In this document: piece by piece, positions 58,562-64,000 of the stretch
How positions within the stretch are numbered: the stretch's first letter is position 1
Layout of the letters: every line of letters begins with the position of its first letter
Assembly: GCA_965217565.1 (NCBI GenBank)
Contig: CBDCIS010000004.1
Coordinates: 1 to 64,000 of the forward strand
Direction of reading: 5' to 3'
Source of the DNA: CBDCIS01 sp965217565
GTDB taxonomy: Bacteria; Chloroflexota; Dehalococcoidia; Lucifugimonadales; CATOSD01
Length of the DNA stretch: 64,000 nucleotides
Notes under the pieces: generated by a model
The model's database searches: none
Told to the model about the DNA's origin: nothing
The model's input: the letters and a program-made list of their open reading frames with translations, nothing else
Position numbers and translations under genes: made by a program

Positions 58562-58714
58562 ATGTCTCTCCTTAGCCTGTTCTCAGAAAAAGGCTCAGCC
58601 CCCATGCCTTTGGCCGCATGATACCTGCGATTTCAAGTAGTAGCAAGCGGCGGTGTCAAGCGGTGATCCATCCAGTTTTCGGTCAGTTTTCAAAAAAAGA
58701 CCACTTTGTGAAAC

Positions 58715-58743
58715 TTGACACAAGACGAAATGCGCCCTATAAT
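58715..58743 (+). promoter_or_regulatory. Consensus sigma-70 promoter
   Basis: TTGACA, 17 bases, TATAAT: an exact consensus -35/-10 pair at optimal spacing. It lies 52 nt upstream of a small membrane-protein gene and about 430 nt upstream of lepA, so it could drive both. Confidence 0.75.
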
Positions 58744-58795
58744 GCCGAGATACTCGTGTGCCAGAATTCACAAATGCTCGCCAAGAGAGGTTGAG

Positions 58796-59047
58796 TTGGG
58801 AAACAAGTTCGCCCTGGCCACCTCTACCGGATTTGTAGCCATCGTTCTGGGCCTCGCGCTCTCCGAGCCTTCGACCGCCATATTGTACCGTGCGCTACTG
58901 TTTGGATGGGCTGCCCTCCTGTTCATTTCCAGGATAGTCTTCATGGAAGTGATTGGGGCCCGCTACCTTCTCGACAGGTCAGGCCTCCACGTTCGATTCG
59001 ATGTCAATCGGGCCGACCCCTACAGGCATATGCCCTCTCTGGTTTAG
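58796..59047 (+). CDS. Small two-helix membrane protein, unknown function
   Basis: Eighty-three residues from TTG 58796 with AGAGAGG nearby. Two hydrophobic segments (FALATSTGFVAIVLGLALSE and ILYRALLFGWAALLFISRIV) suggest a small inner-membrane protein, followed by a short charged tail (RSGLHVRFDVNRADPYRHMP). No family recognised. It is preceded by a perfect consensus promoter and followed 126 nt later by lepA. The upstream part of the open frame lacks a ribosome site. Confidence 0.5.
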   Translation: MGNKFALATSTGFVAIVLGLALSEPSTAILYRALLFGWAALLFISRIVFMEVIGARYLLDRSGLHVRFDVNRADPYRHMPSLV

Positions 59048-59173
59048 AGCCGCGACGCTCTGCTGCCCTTCAAAGCCGTCCACACAGGTTTCCCCTTTCG
59101 CCCACGTCGCTCCTTCAGCCATCGCCACAGTTCGCGCCTAGACTGCTATCCCTCGCTATGCTAGCATCAATCT

Positions 59174-61003
59174 ATGGATCCTAACTTCATACGCAACTTC
59201 TGCATAATCGCCCATATCGACCACGGCAAGTCCACCCTCGCGGACCGACTTCTGCAGGTCACGGGTTCCGTTGAGCCGAGGGACATGGTTGACCAGCTTC
59301 TGGACAACATGGACCTCGAGCGCGAGCGGGGTATTACGATCAAGGCCCAGGCAGTGCGGATGACCTATACCAGCCGCGCGGGCCAAGACTACCAGGTTAA
59401 CCTCATCGACACGCCCGGTCACGTCGATTTCTCCTACGAGGTCTCACGCAGCCTGGCCGCCTGCGAGGGCGCGCTCCTGGTGGTGGACGCCACCCAGGGC
59501 ATCCAGGCGCAGACACTGGCGAACGTTTACCTCGCGCTCGACAACGACCTCGAGATAATCCCGATTATCAACAAGATAGACCTCGAGGTCGCCGAACCGG
59601 AGCGTGTATCCCTCGAGGTGCAGCAGACGTTCGGCTTCAGCGCAGACGAGGTCATCTTCGCCTCCGCCAAGGAGGGCGACGGCGTCTTCGACATACTCGA
59701 GGCCATAGTGAGCAGGGTTCCGCCTCCAAAAGGCAGCGAGTCCGATCCTCTTCGTGCGCTCATCTTCGATTCCAAGTACGACTCCTACAAGGGCGTCATC
59801 GCCTACGTGCGCGTCTTCGACGGCTCCGCGCCCTCAGGCAGCCGCATCCGCATGATGGCTGCGGGGACCGAAAGCGATACCCTGGAAGTCGGCGTGTTCA
59901 GGCCGGCTCCCACCGAGGTTGAGAGCCTGTCCTCCGGCGAGGTCGGATACATCGCCACTGGCCTCAAGAGCGTGGGAGACGCGCCGGTGGGCGATACCAT
60001 CACGCTGGCCCCGCGCGCCGCCGTCGAACCACTCAAGGGCTATCAGCCTCTCAAGCCCGTGGTGTTCGCGGGACTTTACCCCGCCGACGGCGAGGACTAC
60101 CTCGCCCTCCGCGAGGCCCTGGAGAAGCTGAGACTGAACGATGCCGCCCTGAGTTTTCAGCCCGAAGGCTCCGTTGCGCTCGGCTCCGGCTTTCGCTGCG
60201 GCTTCCTCGGACTGCTGCACATGGACATCGTCCAGGAGCGCCTGGAGCGCGAGTACGACCTCAACCTGCTGGCGACCTCTCCCAGCGTGGCCTACCGTGT
60301 TGTGCAGACCGATGGCGTGGAGATGGAGATAGATAACCCCTCCAAGTTGCCGCCCACCCAGCGTATCGACCAGATCCAGGAACCTTGGCTCGAGCTGAGC
60401 GTCATCTGCCCGGCGAACTTCATCGGGGCCGTCATGGAGTTGGTCAACAGCAGGCGCGGCGAGTACAGGCGCATGGAGTACCTCCAACACGAGGGTGCGT
60501 CGAACGGCGGCGGCTCCGGCGCCAGGGTGCTGCTGGAGTACAACGTGCCCCTGTCCGAGGTGCTCATAGACTTCTACGACCAGTTGAAGGCGCGCACGCA
60601 GGGCTACGCCTCGATGGACTACTCCCTGTCCGGCTACCGCCCGGGCAACCTCGTGCGGCTTGACATCCTCGTCAACGGCGAGCCGGTGGACGCCCTCTCC
60701 GTCATCGTACACAGGGACAACGGCTACTACAGGGGCAAGGAGCTGGTCTCCAAGCTGCGCGAGCTGATTCCCAGGCAACTGTTCGAAGTGCCCATCCAGG
60801 CGTCGATAGGCAGCCGAGTCGTCTCCAGAGAGACCATCAAGGCGCTCAGAAAGAACGTGCTGGCCAAGTGCTACGGCGGCGACGTAACCCGCAAGCGCAA
60901 GCTCCTCGAAAAGCAGGCCGAGGGCAAGAAGCGCATGAAGCGCGTGGGCAGAGTGGAGATCCCCCAGGAGGCGTTCCTGAGCATCCTCAAGGTGAGCCGC
61001 TAG
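59174..61003 (+). CDS. lepA: Elongation factor 4 (LepA)
   Basis: This 609-residue translational GTPase starts MDPNFIRNFCIIAHIDHGKS (P-loop, 13-20), followed by ERERGITIKAQ (switch I), LIDTPGHVDFSYEV (DTPGH) and IINKIDL (NKxD). The LepA-specific C-terminal domain is complete (GYASMDYSLSGYRPGNLVRL, VSRETIKALRKNVLAKCYGG, GKKRMKRVGRVEIPQEAFLS). LepA back-translocates or remobilises stalled ribosomes. Length is normal and there is no lesion. It ends at TAG, showing that TAG is a working stop in this genome. Confidence 0.98.
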   Translation: MDPNFIRNFCIIAHIDHGKSTLADRLLQVTGSVEPRDMVDQLLDNMDLERERGITIKAQAVRMTYTSRAGQDYQVNLIDTPGHVDFSYEVSRSLAACEGALLVVDATQGIQAQTLANVYLALDNDLEIIPIINKIDLEVAEPERVSLEVQQTFGFSADEVIFASAKEGDGVFDILEAIVSRVPPPKGSESDPLRALIFDSKYDSYKGVIAYVRVFDGSAPSGSRIRMMAAGTESDTLEVGVFRPAPTEVESLSSGEVGYIATGLKSVGDAPVGDTITLAPRAAVEPLKGYQPLKPVVFAGLYPADGEDYLALREALEKLRLNDAALSFQPEGSVALGSGFRCGFLGLLHMDIVQERLEREYDLNLLATSPSVAYRVVQTDGVEMEIDNPSKLPPTQRIDQIQEPWLELSVICPANFIGAVMELVNSRRGEYRRMEYLQHEGASNGGGSGARVLLEYNVPLSEVLIDFYDQLKARTQGYASMDYSLSGYRPGNLVRLDILVNGEPVDALSVIVHRDNGYYRGKELVSKLRELIPRQLFEVPIQASIGSRVVSRETIKALRKNVLAKCYGGDVTRKRKLLEKQAEGKKRMKRVGRVEIPQEAFLSILKVSR

Positions 61004-61331
61004 GGGAACACCAAATCTCGATTCCATCGAGACCAAGGCCGGGGATGCGCTTTCCTTCCCCCTCTCTTGACGCTGATAAGCGTAGGTATTTCAAGATCAG
61101 CCTCAACAGTCATTCCCGCAAACGCGGGAACCCATCGCAATGGCTCGCCGCTCGGCAATCCAGAGGGGTAGGGCGCTCATCCAATCTCGATTCTCGGTTT
61201 ACCTACCCCTGTCAGCTCCCTTGACTGGAGGGGGTTAGGGGTGGGTGATAGTGGTGTGGCGGGGCAACTCCGCCGGTTCTCCTGAACCCCGAACAGTTAC
61301 GCAAAGCCACCCTCGCGCGCCGTGCAAGCAG
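61004..61331. other. Intergenic stretch after lepA with a hairpin repeat
   Basis: No gene is supported between lepA and the NYN-domain gene. It holds the small hairpin repeat annotated separately and a G-rich stretch (GGAGGGGGTTAGGGGTGGG) near 61227. A similar sequence, CCACCCCCTAACCCCCTCCC, occurs near 63780 in reverse orientation, and a related one near 56030, which suggests a dispersed repeat. Confidence 0.5.
61113..61130. repeat. REP-like palindrome
   Basis: TTCCCGC, AAAC, GCGGGAA. The surrounding CATTCCCGCAAACGCGGGAACCC has the shape of the widespread small palindromic repeats seen in several phyla. Only one copy was noticed in the window. Confidence 0.7.
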
Positions 61332-61976
61332 TCACCACGCCGACGGCTTGGTAATTGTCCCACGGCTGTCCTCAAGCGTAGCCGAGAACTGGCTCTCTCG
61401 CAGGTGGCTCTCTCGCAGGTGGCTTCTCCAAAGGCGTCTGACGTAGGTGGCTGCGCCTTCCAAGTCTTTGTGAGTGTTGGTGCGTCCATCAGGATTGACC
61501 ACGGTGACGCGCCGTCCCAGTTCATCCCGCACGTACCGAATAGGCGCCGCGAGGTCGGAATCATTCGATACGATGACTGCCTGTTCGTAGTCGCCGTTGA
61601 AACCATCTACCAGGAGACGTGTAGCAAGGTGCACGTCGGTGCCCTTCTCCTCGGTATCATGGATTTCCACAAACTTCGGCAACCCTTGGATTGGGCGAAC
61701 AAGAGGGCGTGTTTTGGTACGCGGCCGGAAGGTTCCAAAGTAGGCCGAGAAATCTGGCAGAGTTTGCAAGGCTCTCAGATACACCAATTGCCTGCGAGGC
61801 TTAGAAGGATCGTTAGCGGGCGCATAGAGTAGAGCGGTGAAGTAGCAGATTCGATGAATGCTGTCGTCGGGGAAGAGGGTCTCGGCAAGTTTCCGCAAGT
61901 CCAGCCACTTGTATTGTGTCCCCTTCAATGCGCGGTAGTAGAGATTGAAACCGTCAACGTAGAAGTTGGTTATCAA
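61332..61976 (-). CDS. NYN-domain (PIN-like) ribonuclease-type protein
   Basis: This 214-residue NYN/LabA-DUF88 protein has MITNFYVDGFNLYYRALKGT (first Asp), EIHDTEEKGTDVHLATRLLV (KGTDV with Asp) and AVIVSNDSDLAAPIRYVRDE (Asp-Asp). These form the acidic pocket of a metal-dependent ribonuclease fold. Family members process RNA or act in defence and surveillance; the role here is unknown. Near the C-terminus a 15-bp duplication (GTGGCTCTCTCGCAG on the plus strand) produces SHLRESHLRESQ, which might be a recent tandem duplication. No partner gene is adjacent. The frame is intact. Confidence 0.85.
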   Translation of the reverse strand: MITNFYVDGFNLYYRALKGTQYKWLDLRKLAETLFPDDSIHRICYFTALLYAPANDPSKPRRQLVYLRALQTLPDFSAYFGTFRPRTKTRPLVRPIQGLPKFVEIHDTEEKGTDVHLATRLLVDGFNGDYEQAVIVSNDSDLAAPIRYVRDELGRRVTVVNPDGRTNTHKDLEGAATYVRRLWRSHLRESHLRESQFSATLEDSRGTITKPSAW

Positions 61977-62106
61977 GCGCTACTGCCGTGAAAAGACAGA
62001 GACCGCCGCAAGGGGCGGTCTCGACCCTACCGGCGAAGCGATAGGGGGTTGCAATGCCAATATCGCACACAGGCGAGCGCCTGTCAACACCAAGACATCG
62101 GCGGAT

Positions 62107-62210
62107 GCTGTATCAGTTTAGTCGGTGGGGGTGTCACCCTCACGCCAGCCCTCTCCCATCGAGGGAGAGAGAAGTCGCTCTCGCGGGAGACGCCTACCAA
62201 ACTGGTACAG
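62107..62210 (+). repeat. MITE-like inverted repeat, copy A (about 104 bp)
   Basis: It starts GCTGTATCAGTTTAGTCGGT and ends with CTACCAAACTGGTACAG, an imperfect inverted repeat. A second internal hairpin (CCTCTCCCATCGAGGGAGAG) lies in the middle. It resembles copy B at 62639-62745 along its whole length, with scattered differences. Confidence 0.8.
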
Positions 62211-62638
62211 GTTCCCATCTGGCAGCTTTTCAGATTCGAGGGGCGCAAGCGCCTGCCTATGACAACAAGCCAACCAGGTCGGCTGGGTTCCGGCGCCTTC
62301 CAGGATGCAGCGTCGGTGTGGGATTAGCTCGCATCTGGACGGATTGATGTTTTCGCTGGCGGAAAAACGCCTGTGGGTGTCTCATGTTGATTCATTGTGT
62401 CTCATTCCTACTTGGGGTCTGTGACGCTGTGAGAGGATTTAGGGGATGTTTCTGAGTTGGAATGTAGTAGGGTCGCGGTTGTCTGTATAGGAAATGAGAC
62501 ACCTATTTCTGTGGCTTTCGCACATCAGTCGCGCAATTGGTGTCGCGGTCTGGCGGGCGAGAGCGATGGCGGTTGTGCGTGATGGGAGTATGATAGCACG
62601 CGCGTTCGTATATGTCAATAGGTCGCACGGAGGGCGAA

Positions 62639-62745
62639 GCTGTACCAGTTTGGTCGGTAGGGGTGTCACCCTGACCCCAGCCCTCTCCCATCGAGGGAGA
62701 GGGAGAAGTCGCTCTCGGGGGAGGCGCCTACCAAACTGGTACAGC
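62639..62745 (+). repeat. MITE-like inverted repeat, copy B (about 107 bp)
   Basis: Terminal arms GCTGTACCAGTTTGGT and ACCAAACTGGTACAGC are perfect complements (16 bp). The internal hairpin CCCTCTCCC ATCG GGGAGAGGG-like is conserved with copy A. It has no coding capacity and is direct-repeated with copy A. It looks like a small non-autonomous element or a repetitive structured RNA/DNA element. Confidence 0.85.
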
Positions 62746-62830
62746 TTCACATCGGCGCATCTAAAGGCAACCCAAAACACCATGTGCTATAATCCGCCCA
62801 ACCTACATGCAGGGGACAGGTGACGCGGCC

Positions 62831-63766
62831 ATGCCAATGGAAAGCCTTCTTGCGCTGGTGGAAACCCTCAGAGCGCGCATCGACGCCCACAGTGACGCTT
62901 TGCGCCAGAGCGAGATGCTGACCCGCTACGCTCTGATAGACCCTCTGTTGCGTGAACTGGGCTGGGACACGTCAGACCCGGACCCGGTGATACCGGAGTA
63001 CAGTTCCGGTAGCGGGCGCGCGGATTATGCCCTCCTGCGCAATGGCACACCTGTGATGATGGTTGAAGCCAAGAAGTTGGATGAGCCTTTGCAAGGCGCA
63101 GTCACACAGGGAATTCAATACTGCCTGGAATGGGGAACCCGGTACTTCGCCGTGACCGATGGCAGACGCTGGGAAATCTACGAAACACATAGACCGGTCC
63201 CAATCAATGACAAGAGGATAGTGGCCTTTGACCTCAAGGGTTCATCCGAGGCCGAAGTGTGCCTCCAAGCGTTGGCGTTGTGGAGGTCCAGCGTGGTTGA
63301 GGAGCAAGTGCGCCCAGGGCAAATCCCTGTTGTGGGCCTACCTACCGACCAGCCGTCCACGGACGCCCCCCGCGTTGTTGAACCACCTCCAGTTGAACAG
63401 GGATGGGAGCCGCTGACGAATTTGAATCCAGACTCGAGCGGCAGGCCACCCGCACCCATCGAAATTCTGTTTCCCGACAATTCACGCGCTGACATCAAGT
63501 ATTGGGTTGGCGTTACGGAGTCCGTTGTACGCTGGCTTATGGGCCGAGGCTTCCTAACCTCAGCCCAATGTCCCATTCTTAACGGTAGTTTGCACTTGCT
63601 GGCTGCCAGACCCACTCATCCCAATGGGAGAGCCATGAGGCACAACAAGATAGATTCGCTCTATCTCAATAGAAACTACAACTCTCGTGACCAAGTCAGA
63701 AACACCATCATCATCATCCGACACGTAAACCAAAACCCTGCGCAATTCAAAGTTCGCTTCTCCTGA
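62831..63766 (+). CDS. HsdR-N-like (PD-(D/E)xK) protein of unknown role
   Basis: A 311-residue protein from ATG 62831, which has AGGGGACAGG upstream; ATG 62807 is an alternative with too short a leader. Residues about 15-120 match the type I restriction-enzyme R-protein N-terminal domain: MLTRYALIDPLLRELGWDTS, VIPEYSSGSGRADYALLRNG and VMMVEAKKLDEPLQGAVTQG. That is the D...ExK nuclease motif, with GRADY and EAKK. The C-terminal half (about 190-311: ALWRSSVVEEQVRPGQ, WVGVTESVVRWLMGRGFLTS) has no motor domain. So it is not a complete restriction subunit, but a stand-alone nuclease-like protein seen in several defence or DNA-repair contexts. It ends in TGA and is intact. Confidence 0.75.
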   Translation: MPMESLLALVETLRARIDAHSDALRQSEMLTRYALIDPLLRELGWDTSDPDPVIPEYSSGSGRADYALLRNGTPVMMVEAKKLDEPLQGAVTQGIQYCLEWGTRYFAVTDGRRWEIYETHRPVPINDKRIVAFDLKGSSEAEVCLQALALWRSSVVEEQVRPGQIPVVGLPTDQPSTDAPRVVEPPPVEQGWEPLTNLNPDSSGRPPAPIEILFPDNSRADIKYWVGVTESVVRWLMGRGFLTSAQCPILNGSLHLLAARPTHPNGRAMRHNKIDSLYLNRNYNSRDQVRNTIIIIRHVNQNPAQFKVRFS

Positions 63767-63862
63767 TGCCGCCGTTACCCACCCCCTAACCCCCTCCCGT
63801 CAAGGCAGGGGGAATGAAGCGATTGCCTCTACATGCATCTGACCGACTAGGGCCTGTTCACA

Positions 63863-64000
63863 CTAACGCAACGCATCGAAGATGAGCGCAAACAGGATGA
63901 ACCCAAGGAAGAGAGCGTCCAGCTTCTCAAAGCGAGAGAAGATGCGCCGAAAGCCCTTCAACCGTCGAAACAACCGCTCGATTTCGTTCCGACGCTTGTA
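63863..64000 (-). CDS. IS5-family transposase, C-terminal end (cut by window)
   Basis: The last 45 residues, YKRRNEIERLFRRLKGFRRI, FSRFEKLDALFLGFILFALI and FDALR then TAG, are the C-terminal helix block of an IS5-type transposase. The catalytic Glu is in RRNEIERLFRRLK, with the family motif Y(K)RR(N)xIER. The start is beyond the window's right edge. This is a different element from the three 850-bp copies. GGGCCTGTTCACACTAAC just outside the stop may be the element's terminal repeat. Confidence 0.85.
   Translation of the reverse strand, partial: YKRRNEIERLFRRLKGFRRIFSRFEKLDALFLGFILFALIFDALR

Larger units (their letters stand above)
61977..62830. other. Intergenic stretch with two small inverted-repeat elements
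   Basis: No gene is supported. It contains two copies of a roughly 105-bp inverted-repeat element, annotated separately, about 430 bp apart. A TATAAT at 62788-62793 lies shortly before the HsdR-N-like gene, but no convincing -35 is seen. Confidence 0.5.

Noticed and set aside
1..64000. CRISPR array
   Set aside because: I looked for regularly spaced 25-40-bp direct repeats with unique spacers and found none; the only regular repeats are coding modules of the giant protein and IS ends.

Overview
The window looks like part of a GC-rich, free-living or sponge/sediment-associated bacterial chromosome. The Pro/Ala-rich ABC solute-binding lipoprotein, stacked amidohydrolases, PuuE-type deacetylases, giant FN3/Ig-like secreted protein and GAF-PAS sensor kinase resemble gene families I associate with Chloroflexota (SAR202/Dehalococcoidia-like). 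This placement is an inference from gene style; only LepA is a useful phylogenetic marker here. The most striking general property is decay. At least ten genes carry a premature stop, a frameshift or an insertion, and insertion-sequence debris lies throughout.

Region by region. 1-1978: the end of an IS5-family element cutting a YdeI/OmdA-like gene, then an IS3 remnant. 1979-14829: a + strand catabolic block with an asparaginase-like amidase, an M19-like dipeptidase pseudogene, an amidohydrolase, two Dpp-type ABC permeases and a solute-binding lipoprotein, an isochorismatase-family hydrolase, two tandem PuuE-like deacetylases, a second amidohydrolase and an HpcH/HpaI aldolase homologue. Together they suggest import and stepwise hydrolysis of an amide-rich compound (peptide, ureide or hydantoin-like). 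15009-19277: an ISNCY element, non-coding or degenerate DNA, an ImuB-like fragment behind a palindromic operator, and an IS21 remnant. 19278-22976: a DUF4145-type gene split by about 3.2 kb that carries a TnpB nuclease and a glycine-rich membrane/FN3 protein.

22991-33698: a defence-like island on the - strand. It has an N6-adenine methylase translationally coupled to a Phd/VapC toxin-antitoxin pair, and a tight three-gene operon of a DUF6361-like protein, a phospholipase-D-like protein and an SNF2/DEAD-type helicase. 33926-36295: a response regulator and a GAF-PAS histidine kinase, probably once a single hybrid protein. 36880-46014: one giant secreted FN3/Ig-like repeat protein (about 3,040 codons) interrupted by two in-frame TAG codons.

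46234-49767: two more copies of the IS5-family element, a truncated phage-type integrase and two tRNA-Ser genes. 48703-53206: a multi-domain AlbA_2 (Schlafen-type)/P-loop/TPR-like/OB-fold gene that one IS copy interrupts. 53508-64000: a secreted HNH nuclease with an overlapping antitoxin-like gene, a CapA-family protein, a third amidohydrolase, a DmpA-type peptidase, lepA behind a consensus promoter, a NYN-domain nuclease, two copies of a small inverted-repeat element, an HsdR-N-like protein and the tail of another transposase.

Seven in-frame interruptions are all TAG (positions 3492, 3840, 16160, 25701, 29289, 37870 and 44326), while TAG also ends many normal genes including lepA. This and the decayed defence island are the observations most worth following up.
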